Part shown: positions 7,972-16,757 of the stretch, one piece after another
Position numbering within the stretch: the first letter of the stretch is position 1
Layout of the letters: the number at the start of each line of letters is the position of its first letter
Origin: Flavobacterium humi
Lineage (GTDB): Bacteria > Bacteroidota > Bacteroidia > Flavobacteriales > Flavobacteriaceae
Direction of reading: 5' to 3'
DNA: 64,000 nucleotides
Assembly: GCF_004745595.1 (NCBI RefSeq)
Contig: NZ_SRLH01000005.1
Location: forward strand, 186,001-250,000
Made by a program: the position numbers and the translations under genes
The notes under the pieces: generated by a model
What the model was told of the DNA's origin: nothing
Seen by the model: the letters and a program-made list of their open reading frames with translations, nothing else
Databases searched by the model: none

Positions 7972-9192
7972 TTAGTGCATGTGGTGTTTTTTTAACGAAA
8001 AATAAGCAATAATAGTACTGGCCAGCATTAAAATCCCTCCTAAAACAAAAGGCGCTCCGGCAAATAAAAAAGGCGCTTCCTTGTGTGTGAAATAATAAAA
8101 TATCATAGACATCAAAGGCGGACCAATAATGGAAGAAGCACTCATCAAGCTGGTTAAGGTTCCTTGGATTTCTCCTTGTTCAGTAGGAGGGACCTGCGTG
8201 GAAATAATAGCCTGTAAGGCCGGCCCGGCAATACCGCCAAGGCAATACGGGACCAGGAAAGCAAACATCATCCATCCTTCTGAAGCAGAGGCAAACAAAA
8301 ACATGCCCAGGGTATAAAGGGCCATGCCCAGATAAATGCTTTTTTCATTGCCGACTTTCGGATTAATCCAACGAATTAGGCCTCCTTGTACGATACCTAC
8401 CAGCAATCCTATGATTCCCAGTGATATCCCTACCATTCGCTCGTCCCATTTAAATTGGTACATCGTAAAATAACTCCAATTGCTCTGTACCGCATGGCCT
8501 GCAATATAAAGTAAGAAAACGGAAAGGATCAATCCGATCAGTTTTGGATGTTTTTTGAGGTTTATAAGAGCACCGACAGGATTGGCCCTCTTGATATCGA
8601 AAGGCCTTCTGTGGCTTTTTGAAAGGGATTCGGGTAAGATAAAATAACCGTATAAAAAATTGACCATACATAAAATAGCAGCTGCATAAAACGGGACCCT
8701 TGCACCGTATTGCCCTAACAATCCGCCAATAACCGGCCCGATAATAAAGCCTAAGCCAAAAGCAGCTCCTATCATCCCAAAATTCTTCGCCCTGTTTTCT
8801 GCGGTACTTACATCGGCTATATAGGCCGAAGCTGTGGTGATGCTTGCTCCCGTTATCCCGGCAATGATACGTCCCACAAAAAGCCATGTAATTGATGGTG
8901 CAAAAGCCAACAGCAGGTAATCGAGTGAGAAACCCAGCAATGAAAGCAATATTACAGGCCTGCGCCCGTATTTGTCGCTTAGGTTTCCAATAATCGGTGC
9001 AAACAAAAATTGGGTAATCGCATATGCAAAAGTCAGCCAGCCACCATATTTTGCCGCTTCGCTTATATCGCCCTGGATTAATTCTTCAATTAGTTTGGGA
9101 ATAACCGGGATAATAATGCCCCAGCCGGTAATGTCAATTAGCAAGGTGATGAATATGAATCCTATGGCTGCCTGCTTTTTTTCTTTTTTCAT
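7972..9192 (-). CDS. MFS transporter, TCR/Tet (TetA-like) family
   Basis: A 406-residue major facilitator with 12 predicted helices. The first helix reads [18 protein letters not shown] and the helix 2-3 loop holds motif [12 protein letters not shown], the pattern of TetA-like drug/H+ antiporters of the DHA1 group; helix 5 has [16 protein letters not shown] (motif C, antiporter). No TetR-type regulator is adjacent. The substrate cannot be read from sequence; many chromosomal homologues in this phylum are annotated as tetracycline-like pumps without resistance evidence. Confidence 0.88.
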   Translation of the reverse strand: MKKEKKQAAIGFIFITLLIDITGWGIIIPVIPKLIEELIQGDISEAAKYGGWLTFAYAITQFLFAPIIGNLSDKYGRRPVILLSLLGFSLDYLLLAFAPSITWLFVGRIIAGITGASITTASAYIADVSTAENRAKNFGMIGAAFGLGFIIGPVIGGLLGQYGARVPFYAAAILCMVNFLYGYFILPESLSKSHRRPFDIKRANPVGALINLKKHPKLIGLILSVFLLYIAGHAVQSNWSYFTMYQFKWDERMVGISLGIIGLLVGIVQGGLIRWINPKVGNEKSIYLGMALYTLGMFLFASASEGWMMFAFLVPYCLGGIAGPALQAIISTQVPPTEQGEIQGTLTSLMSASSIIGPPLMSMIFYYFTHKEAPFLFAGAPFVLGGILMLASTIIAYFSLKKHHMH

Positions 9193-9313
9193 GATTTTTT
9201 CGGCTTATGCTTTCATTTTACAGGCGAAAACGGTTCGGATTCACCACTGGTTATAGTTTACAAATAAACAAAAAAAACGTGTAGGATTTTAACTATGTTT
9301 AAAAACAGGTTTT

Positions 9314-9844
9314 TTAGTTAGTCAAAGCCTGTAAGGCCGATGCCAATTCGTCTTTCACTATCTGAATGTTCCGTCTTAAATGAAAGTAGTATAAAGAAGC
9401 AAGAAGTATGATTAAAATTACCATGACAAGCGGTTGAACTAATGTATAATGTTCGTCGGTCAGGCCGAATAAACCTAAAAGAGAAAAAAATACAACCGCA
9501 AAAAACATCACAGCAGCGAAGGAAAAATACACTATCGAAAATAGATCATCCGCCTTGATCTCAACAGTAATTTTGGTTTTGTTGCCTTCTTTGGTAAAAA
9601 TTCCCTTTACAGGGATTGAGATGACTTTTTTGTTTTTGCTCAGTATAGTGCTTTTCAATTTGAACCCATTTATGCCGACAGTTCCTTTGAAATTGTTTTC
9701 GCTGCCGGGGCCAAATAAGGAAAAGGGTTGTGAATCTTCAGGATCTATAATTTCTGAGAGTCTTTGGGTAAAATCAGTAACATTCAAGGGTATGATAAAG
9801 GAATGATTTTCCCTGAACTTAAGCTTCAGAAGGACAGTTTGCAT
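9314..9844 (-). CDS. Hypothetical protein with two membrane helices
   Basis: A 176-residue protein I do not recognise. The first 110 residues are soluble and beta-rich; two hydrophobic segments follow (FSIVYFSFAAVMFFAVVFFSLLG and LVQPLVMVILIILLASLYYFHL), then a short charged tail. No signal peptide. It lies 59 bases after the DUF983 gene on the same strand and may be cotranscribed with it. Confidence 0.7.
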   Translation of the reverse strand: MQTVLLKLKFRENHSFIIPLNVTDFTQRLSEIIDPEDSQPFSLFGPGSENNFKGTVGINGFKLKSTILSKNKKVISIPVKGIFTKEGNKTKITVEIKADDLFSIVYFSFAAVMFFAVVFFSLLGLFGLTDEHYTLVQPLVMVILIILLASLYYFHLRRNIQIVKDELASALQALTN

Positions 9845-9903
9845 TTTGTTTTTTTAAGAAGGTAAAATTACAAAAAATCTTTGCTGGTTATGCTGTACAG
9901 ATA

Positions 9904-10263
9904 CTATATCTTTTTATTCGGCCCGTCAAGCAAATACATCCAAAGCATCCGGGACAGCCTGAAATTGAAAGGGCTTCCCAATACGGTTATGATTCCCATC
10001 AAAACCAGGATGGTCACAAAACTATCTACGACTTGGCTGGCCAGGAGGAAAAAAACAATCATTTCGGCTACAATCAAAGCATAACTCACAAACATGGAAC
10101 CAAAAAAATAGCCGGGTTCTTTTTCAAATTTATGATGGCAATGTGTACAATTGGTATTCATTTTCGGCATTTGCAACAGCAGGATATTGCCTTTTTTGGT
10201 AAACACTTGTCCTTTGCCACATTTAGGACACTTTTCCCTTAAAATATTTACTAGAGTTGACAT
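9904..10263 (-). CDS. DUF983 family membrane protein
   Basis: A 119-residue DUF983 protein. An N-terminal zinc-ribbon-like segment has two CxxC pairs (C12/C15 in KCPKCGKG and C39/C42 in NCTHCHHKFEKEPGYFFGSMFVSY), followed by two membrane helices. DUF983 proteins are widespread small membrane proteins without an assigned role. It is divergent from the AraC-type regulator gene at 10343. Confidence 0.88.
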   Translation of the reverse strand: MSTLVNILREKCPKCGKGQVFTKKGNILLLQMPKMNTNCTHCHHKFEKEPGYFFGSMFVSYALIVAEMIVFFLLASQVVDSFVTILVLMGIITVLGSPFNFRLSRMLWMYLLDGPNKKI

Positions 10264-10342
10264 AACTTATTTTTATACAAATTTCGGGACTTATTCGGCG
10301 TTGGCTATATACTATTTTCACAACTATTTGTACTTTTAGGAC

Positions 10343-11215
10343 ATGAATAAGTATACGGTTTTACATATCAGGGAATTTGAATCAGGAGTACAATCGAAGG
10401 AATTTTATTGTAATTCGATGGAAAGCCATTTGATTTCCGGCCATAAGAACATCCACAAGCCTCATCGGCATAATTTTTATGTGACAGTACTTTTTACCCG
10501 TGGTTCTGGCATCCATGAAATTGATTTTGTGAGGTATCCGGTAAAGCCCGGAAGTATTTTCTTCCTTAATCCCGGGCAAATGCATCATTGGGATTTATCC
10601 GAAGATATCAGCGGCTATGTCTTTTTTCATACGCAGTCTTTTTACGACCTTCATTTTACCCAAAACAGACTTGCGAATTTTCCCTTTTTTTACAGCGTCC
10701 AAAATGAGCCTGTCCTGTACCTTGAACCGCCGCATTATAGTTATTTTACTTCTCTTTTTGAACAGATATACACCGAAAACCAATCCAACCGGGTTTTTAA
10801 AATGCAAAAAATCAAAAGCCTCATAGACTTGGTTTATACGGAAAGCACGCGTTTTTATATTGGAGATGAACCTGTGGAAGAAAGCAGGCAACATCCCTAT
10901 TCCGGCAAATTCCGGGAATTGGAACAACTTGTGGAACAGTATTTTAAAGAGCAGAAATCGGCTTCGTGGTATGCGGAAAAAATCCATGTTTCGCCCAAGC
11001 ACCTCAATCGGATTTCCCGGGAAATGGTTGGTAAAACAACCACCGATATTATCCTGGAGCGGGTTTTCCTGGAAGCCAAGCGCGAACTCATTGCCCGTAA
11101 ATTCAGTTTTTATGAAATTGCCGATGATTTAGGATATGAGGATTATGCTTATTTTTCGAGGTTATTTAAGAAAAAATGCGGGCAGACACCTTCGGAGTTT
11201 GTAAACAGGTATTAA
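10343..11215 (+). CDS. AraC family transcriptional regulator
   Basis: A 290-residue regulator: N-terminal cupin ligand-binding domain (HKPHRHNFYVTVLFTRGSG, and VKPGSIFFLNPGQMHHW) and C-terminal double HTH of the AraC/XylS type from about residue 190 (SASWYAEKIHVSPKHLNRIS; FSFYEIADDLGYEDYAYFSR; LFKKKCGQTPSEFVNRY). All signature positions are present. The effector and target are not evident; possible targets are the divergent DUF983 gene or the downstream T9SS cargo gene. Confidence 0.93.
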   Translation: MNKYTVLHIREFESGVQSKEFYCNSMESHLISGHKNIHKPHRHNFYVTVLFTRGSGIHEIDFVRYPVKPGSIFFLNPGQMHHWDLSEDISGYVFFHTQSFYDLHFTQNRLANFPFFYSVQNEPVLYLEPPHYSYFTSLFEQIYTENQSNRVFKMQKIKSLIDLVYTESTRFYIGDEPVEESRQHPYSGKFRELEQLVEQYFKEQKSASWYAEKIHVSPKHLNRISREMVGKTTTDIILERVFLEAKRELIARKFSFYEIADDLGYEDYAYFSRLFKKKCGQTPSEFVNRY

Positions 11216-11341
11216 ATTTCCAGGCATTCGTGCTTCTTTGCAATGCTTAACAGATTGACTGTCATATTTTAACAGACTTGCTGTCTCTTCCTGTAGTATT
11301 TTTTGTATTTTTAGCATCAAAATCAACCAAAAACACTATTT

Positions 11342-13783
11342 ATGACAAAAAAATACCTCTTAAGTTTACTATTCTTTTTATTTTTCTTTGCTTCGGAAGG
11401 AGCAGAGCTTTGTATTCCGCCTTCGGGATTAGGAATTAGCAGTGTTACGGGGACTTCGGCCAATATTTCCTGGATTTCTCCGGGAACTGAGACCCAATCG
11501 GAAGTGCTGGTTATGCCTTTTGGCTCGCCTGCACCTACCGTAAACGCGTCAGGGATTATTGTCGCTACTACGATATATACAGTTACAGGATTAATCCCTT
11601 GTACGACTTATTCGGTTTATGTGAGGACTATTTGTGGCCCTGGAAATGTAAGTGTATGGGCCGGGCCTTTTACCTTTTCTACTGGTTCTGCGATGATTTG
11701 CACAACCACAATGGAGGGTAATTCCATGACTACGGTCATATCTGGCGGGATACCTCCTTATAGCTTTAGCCTGAATGGGGGAGCTGCAATACCGTGTGGA
11801 AATACTTTTACAACGACGGCAATACCAGGGAACAATGTGATCCAGGTAACAGACAGCATGGGATGTTCTTGCTTGAGTACGGTTAGTACTCCCAACACTT
11901 TTTCGGTGACTATTTTCCCTGGATCGGGTTTTTCTCCGAACGACTTGGTTGCAGTTGTCACGGGTGGTGTGGCACCTTTTACTTACCAATGGGGACTCAA
12001 TGGTGTTAGTATTCCCGGGGCTACAGGAGCGACAATCAATGCTTTTGGTATGTCTGGGGTTTTTAATGTAATGGTAACGGATGCTAATGGGTTCATGGTT
12101 ACAGCAACGTTTGTTGTGGGTGAATCCAGCACACCTGTTGCAAACGATGATGTGATGACAATTTACCAGACGGATAGCAATATTGCAATTTCACCAGGAT
12201 CTGTGCTTAACAATGATTATTGGGGAAGTGCTGTCGGTATACCTCAAATGACTGCATTGGTTATTCCACCCGGTTTTGTTTTAAACCCTGATGGTTCAGT
12301 AAGCGTCTTGTCAGGGACACCTGCGGGAGTCTATACCTTGGTTTATCAATTGTGTGCTAATCTTTCCCCTACAATGTGCGATACGGCAAATGTGGTTATC
12401 ACTATTGTGAACGAAGGAATTCTGATGAATGCGTTTATTGATTCCAACAATAATGGAACCCAGGAACTTGGCGAACCTGATTTTACCCAGGGGCAATTTG
12501 GTTTTGAGGTGAATGACAACGGAACAGTCAATTATGTGACTTCGTCTAACGGGGAATACATAATTAACCAATCCGATCCGGCAAATTCGTATGATTTAAG
12601 CTATACCATCAATCCTGAAGTGTCTTCACAATATACGTTGGCAACATCTTCCTATAGTAATGTAAGCATGCCCTTGAATTCAGGGATCCAGGTATATAAT
12701 TTCCCGATAACCCAAATGCCATACCATGATTTGGCAGTAGCTGTTTTTCCTGGTGGAGCACCGCCAAGGCCCGGTTTTATCTATTACAATACGATTATGT
12801 TTCGCAATAATGGGAATCAGGCGATTGCTTCGGGAACAGTGACTTTTATCAGGGATAATGCAGTTGTTATTGTGAATGTTTCCCCAACTCCTAGCACTAC
12901 AAGTGCTACCGGTTTCACATATGATTTTACTAATCTATTGCCGGGTGAAGTAAGGTATTTGAATGTTGGAATGCAGGTCCCAACCATTCCTACAGTGGCA
13001 TTGGGCGATGTCTTGACCAATAATGTTTCGGTTAGTATCCCTGCTGGAGATATCCATATTTCCAATAACACAAATGCGCTGTCTCAAACAATAGTGGGTT
13101 CTTATGACCCGAATGATAAATCGGAAGCTCATGGAGGAAAAATCGTTTATTCGGATTTTACACCCAACGATTATTTAACATATACCATTCAGTTTGAAAA
13201 TACCGGGACCTTCAATGCCGAAAATGTTAATATCATAGATGTCCTGGATGAAAAATTGGATGAAACTTCGGTAAAAATGCTTCACTCAAGCCATGGTTAC
13301 ATCCTGAAAAGAAGGGACAATGAGCTTAGCTGGAGTTTTATCGGTATTGATTTGCCTCCATCCGTAGCCAATACAACAACTGGAAAAGGGTATGTTGTTT
13401 TTCAAGTGAAGCCAAAAGCCGGTTATATCGTTGGGGACGTTATCCCGAATGTTGCTGATATTTTCTTTGATTTCAATCCGCCAATCGTAACCAATACCTT
13501 CAATACGGAATTTGTAAACAGCTTGGATGTTGCTACGTTTGACAATACTTCTTTTGTAACGTATCCAAATCCAACTTCAGGCCTTGTTACGGTTTCTTTA
13601 CAAAACAGTGCCGGGATTATTGATAGCGTAACTATTAATGATGTTTTAGGGAAAAAGGTTCAATACGATGTGATTGGCAAAGCGACGGCTCTACTGGATC
13701 TGTCCAAACTTTCCCAAGGTATTTATTTCCTGAAAATCCAATCGGAAGGCCAGGGAAAAGTGGTGAAAGTAGTGAAACAATAA
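11342..13783 (+). CDS. T9SS type A cargo protein, fibronectin III and Ig-like domains
   Basis: An 813-residue secreted protein. Signal peptide to about residue 20, then a fibronectin type III domain (SGLGISSVTGTSANISW ... CTTYSVYVRTICG), SprB-like repeats, a cadherin/Big-like segment (PVANDDVMTIYQTDSNIAI), a DUF11-like repeat region (SYDPNDKSEAHGG ... LTYTIQFENTGTFNAENV) and a C-terminal type IX sorting domain (VTYPNPTSGLVTVSL ... QGIYFLKIQ ... KVVKQ). It should cross the outer membrane by T9SS and be attached or released at the surface; an adhesin-like role is likely. A promoter-like TTG with TATTTTTTG about 16 bases on lies near 11290. Confidence 0.9.
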   Translation: MTKKYLLSLLFFLFFFASEGAELCIPPSGLGISSVTGTSANISWISPGTETQSEVLVMPFGSPAPTVNASGIIVATTIYTVTGLIPCTTYSVYVRTICGPGNVSVWAGPFTFSTGSAMICTTTMEGNSMTTVISGGIPPYSFSLNGGAAIPCGNTFTTTAIPGNNVIQVTDSMGCSCLSTVSTPNTFSVTIFPGSGFSPNDLVAVVTGGVAPFTYQWGLNGVSIPGATGATINAFGMSGVFNVMVTDANGFMVTATFVVGESSTPVANDDVMTIYQTDSNIAISPGSVLNNDYWGSAVGIPQMTALVIPPGFVLNPDGSVSVLSGTPAGVYTLVYQLCANLSPTMCDTANVVITIVNEGILMNAFIDSNNNGTQELGEPDFTQGQFGFEVNDNGTVNYVTSSNGEYIINQSDPANSYDLSYTINPEVSSQYTLATSSYSNVSMPLNSGIQVYNFPITQMPYHDLAVAVFPGGAPPRPGFIYYNTIMFRNNGNQAIASGTVTFIRDNAVVIVNVSPTPSTTSATGFTYDFTNLLPGEVRYLNVGMQVPTIPTVALGDVLTNNVSVSIPAGDIHISNNTNALSQTIVGSYDPNDKSEAHGGKIVYSDFTPNDYLTYTIQFENTGTFNAENVNIIDVLDEKLDETSVKMLHSSHGYILKRRDNELSWSFIGIDLPPSVANTTTGKGYVVFQVKPKAGYIVGDVIPNVADIFFDFNPPIVTNTFNTEFVNSLDVATFDNTSFVTYPNPTSGLVTVSLQNSAGIIDSVTINDVLGKKVQYDVIGKATALLDLSKLSQGIYFLKIQSEGQGKVVKVVKQ

Positions 13784-13797
13784 AAATGAATCTTACT

Positions 13798-13835
13798 AAA
13801 AAATCCCGTCTTACTAACTAAGACGGGATTTTTTT
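13798..13835. terminator. Bidirectional terminator
   Basis: AAAAAATCCCGTCTTA / TAAGACGGGATTTTTTT stem, 5-nt loop, between the two convergent T9SS cargo genes. Confidence 0.88.
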
Positions 13836-13858
13836 AGTAATAGGGATTATGTTGAAAA

Positions 13859-15409
13859 TTATTCAATGATTATTTTTTTTACACAAATTGGCGAATCGCC
13901 TTCTATTACTTGTGCAGTATAAATACCCTTTTGAAGAAAATCCAGGTTTATATAATTTTTGAATCCAGTATTCTTATGCACTAACTTGCCGGTTGCATCG
14001 AAAACTTCAATTGTTTTAGATTCGGTTATTTTATAATTCGTAAAAAATTCATTTCGTGGGCTGGGATTTGGATATAATTTCACAAAATCGCAATTGTTTC
14101 CTGCAATTGGCATATTCCAATCAATAGTGCTCAAATTACCTGAAGTATCTGGAGAAAGTTTAAAAAGCCAAAGATTAAAATTTGTGTTTGATGGGTTATT
14201 CACATCATGATCATAAGAAGATGAGCTATTGGCAATAACATATTCGTTATCATTATCGATGACAAAACCTCTGGCAGTATCACCGACAGAACCTCCAAAA
14301 GCTTTCTGCCAGATGAGGTTTCCTGTTTCAGAGATTTTAAATATCCAAGAGTCCGATGCGCCATGGATACTGATGCCATTATCGTTAGATGAAGTGTCTC
14401 CGGCAAGTACCAAGGAATGGTCGTTTGTTTCTTTTACTTCGGCAACATGTTCATATTCAGTGCCTCCAAAAGTATTTTCCCAAAGTAAATTGCCCGTTTC
14501 GGATGACAATTTTACCACCCAGGCATCGTCATTTCCATGATTATAAGCTACATTTCCCGAATATGATGATGATCTTGTTTTTCCAACACAAATTAAATTT
14601 CCATCATACGTAATTATTGTTTTCACGGATTCGTCATAACCGTTTCCTCCATATTTCTTATCCCAAAGGACAACGCCGTTTTTGTCAATTCGGACGATCC
14701 AAAAATCACTCAATCCGTTTCCTCCCTGAGCATAACTATACCCTGAAACAATTGAATCGCCATTAGATAGCAATACTATATTATTAAAATATTCCGAATT
14801 AACGGTTCCATAATTTTTTTTCCAGAGAATATTCCCGGTAGGATCCAATTTGAGCACCCAACCATCACTTCCTCCAAGGTTTCCTCCAAAGTTTACATTA
14901 AAAGTCCCGCTTTCCGATTCGGAATAACCAGCTAACATATAACCATCTGGTGTTTCAACAATACCTTTGAAAGTTTCTGTTCCGGAATATAGGCCTGCAA
15001 AAGTTTTGCTCCAAACGATATTCCCTAAACCGTCTGTCTTTACGAGCCGGGCATCATAGCCTGTATTGCTCTTGTATACAGATCCTAAAAGAATAAGGCC
15101 TCCATCAGAAGTTTCTTTTACAGTATAACCGACTACATCCGTATTGGTTTCACCATAATTTTTCTGCCAAAGCATATTTCCATTAGGGTCTAATTTTACC
15201 AGCCAAGAATAGGTATCTGAATTATAAAATTGTTCCCCTAATTGCCTGTAGCCAAAAGAAACATAGTTGCCATCAGCAGTTTTAATCAAATCGAAAGGCT
15301 GATCGAGAAATGTACCTCCGTGGATTTTAGACCAGTTGATTGTCGGAGTTTGTGAATGTAAGGCCAGGCTGCTAATGAGAAATAATAAATAAAAGTACTT
15401 TTTTGCCAT
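13859..15409 (-). CDS. T9SS type A cargo protein with repeated propeller-like units
   Basis: A 516-residue secreted protein with signal peptide (to ALHSQ, about residue 20) and about seven repeats of roughly 50-55 residues of the form W-V-V-K-L-D-x-x-G-N-x-L-W-x-K-x-Y-G-G followed by D-G-x-x-x-x-G, a pattern typical of T9SS-exported beta-propeller proteins of Bacteroidota. The C-terminus is a type A sorting domain (VKLYPNPSPRNEFF ... TIEVFDATGKLVHK ... LQKGIYTAQVI). The gene is convergent with the other T9SS cargo gene. Its binding partner is unknown. Confidence 0.9.
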   Translation of the reverse strand: MAKKYFYLLFLISSLALHSQTPTINWSKIHGGTFLDQPFDLIKTADGNYVSFGYRQLGEQFYNSDTYSWLVKLDPNGNMLWQKNYGETNTDVVGYTVKETSDGGLILLGSVYKSNTGYDARLVKTDGLGNIVWSKTFAGLYSGTETFKGIVETPDGYMLAGYSESESGTFNVNFGGNLGGSDGWVLKLDPTGNILWKKNYGTVNSEYFNNIVLLSNGDSIVSGYSYAQGGNGLSDFWIVRIDKNGVVLWDKKYGGNGYDESVKTIITYDGNLICVGKTRSSSYSGNVAYNHGNDDAWVVKLSSETGNLLWENTFGGTEYEHVAEVKETNDHSLVLAGDTSSNDNGISIHGASDSWIFKISETGNLIWQKAFGGSVGDTARGFVIDNDNEYVIANSSSSYDHDVNNPSNTNFNLWLFKLSPDTSGNLSTIDWNMPIAGNNCDFVKLYPNPSPRNEFFTNYKITESKTIEVFDATGKLVHKNTGFKNYINLDFLQKGIYTAQVIEGDSPICVKKIIIE

Positions 15410-15434
15410 AGAAATGATTATTGCTATTGATTAT

Positions 15435-15470
15435 AAAAAAATAAGGGTGTTTAAAGCACCCTTATTTTTT
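15435..15470. terminator. Terminator after odhB
   Basis: AAAAATAAGGGTG / CACCCTTATTTTT stem; on the minus strand it ends the sucA-odhB transcript. Confidence 0.85.
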
Positions 15471-15488
15471 ATGTATTTGATTTTTGGA

Positions 15489-16706
15489 TTATAATTCCAA
15501 AGCTTTTTTAGGATTGTTGTCCATTAGGATTTCTACAGGATTTTCCAAAGCTTCCTTAACCGCAACAAGGAATCCAACTGACTCACGCCCGTCAATGATC
15601 CTGTGGTCGTAAGATAAGGCAACATACATCACAGGGGCAATAACGATTTGTCCGTTTTTAACCACCGGCCTGTCTACCACATTATGCATTCCTAAAATAC
15701 CGGATTGCGGAGGGTTGATAATTGGAGTGGATAACATACTTCCGAAAACACCACCGTTAGAGATTGTAAATGTTCCGCCTGTCATTTCATCAACAGTGAT
15801 CTGACCGTCACGTGCACGGATGGCCAAACGTTTGATTTCGGCTTCTACACCTCTGAATGTAAGGTTTTCAGCATTTCTCACTACAGGTACCATCAATCCT
15901 TTAGGGCCTGAAACGGCAACTGAAATATCACAGAAATCATACGATATTTTTTCCTGTCCGTCAATCATCGAATTCACATCCGGGTATAATTGTAACGCGC
16001 GGGTTACCGCTTTGGTGAAGAATGACATAAATCCTAATCCCATTTGGTGTTTGGCTTTGAAATCTTCTTTATACTGATCGCGTAAGGCGTAAATGGCAGA
16101 CATGTCTACTTCATTGAAAGTAGTAAGCATCGCTGTTTCGTTTTTGGCAGAAACAAGACGTTCTGCAACTTTACGGCGCAGCATCGATAATTTTGTCCTT
16201 TCCGAACCTCGGGAACCACCAGTTGGCGTACCCATAGACGGTACTGCATTGACAGCGTCATCTTTTGTTATTCTTCCGCCTTTTCCTGTACCAGTGATTT
16301 CAGTAGGCTGGATGTTTTTCTCATCTAATATTTTTCTTGCCGCCGGTGACGGTGTGCTGGTAGCATAGGTTGTCGCCTGAACAGGAGCTGTTTTCGGAGC
16401 TTCCGCTTTTGGGGCTTCCGGTGCTTTTTCCTCTTTGGCTGGAGCAGCTGCCGTACCTTCCGGTTTGGCTCCGTCCGTATCAATTAAACAAACTACGGCA
16501 CCTACGGCTACCGTATCGCCTTCTTCTGCTTTAAGGGTAATGATCCCGCTCACTTCTGCAGGCAGTTCCAACGTCGCTTTATCGGAATCAACCTCGGCGA
16601 TAGCTTGGTCTTTTTCTACATAATCTCCGTCTTTTACTAACCAAGTAGCAATTTCTACTTCTTTGATCGATTCCCCAGGTGATGGGACTTTCATTTCTAA
16701 AATCAT
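15489..16706 (-). CDS. odhB: Dihydrolipoyllysine succinyltransferase, E2 of 2-oxoglutarate dehydrogenase
   Basis: A 405-residue E2 subunit. N-terminal lipoyl domain with the lipoylated lysine at about 43 (EVDSDKATLELPAE), an Ala/Pro/Lys-rich linker, a peripheral subunit-binding domain (SPAARKILDEKNI ... GKGGRITKDD) and a catalytic domain ending with SYDHRIIDGRE, where His368 and Asp372 are the active-site pair. It transfers succinyl groups to CoA in the TCA cycle. It follows sucA by 51 bases on the same strand, so they form an operon; the E3 subunit is not in this window. Confidence 0.96.
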   Translation of the reverse strand: MILEMKVPSPGESIKEVEIATWLVKDGDYVEKDQAIAEVDSDKATLELPAEVSGIITLKAEEGDTVAVGAVVCLIDTDGAKPEGTAAAPAKEEKAPEAPKAEAPKTAPVQATTYATSTPSPAARKILDEKNIQPTEITGTGKGGRITKDDAVNAVPSMGTPTGGSRGSERTKLSMLRRKVAERLVSAKNETAMLTTFNEVDMSAIYALRDQYKEDFKAKHQMGLGFMSFFTKAVTRALQLYPDVNSMIDGQEKISYDFCDISVAVSGPKGLMVPVVRNAENLTFRGVEAEIKRLAIRARDGQITVDEMTGGTFTISNGGVFGSMLSTPIINPPQSGILGMHNVVDRPVVKNGQIVIAPVMYVALSYDHRIIDGRESVGFLVAVKEALENPVEILMDNNPKKALEL

Positions 16707-16757
16707 AGTATATAATTTTATATGGTGTTGTTATTATCTGGTGTTATCAAAAATGAT

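Noticed and set aside
7972..9192. Acquired tetracycline resistance gene
   Set aside because: TetA-like in family only; no mobile element, no tetR partner, composition like its neighbours.
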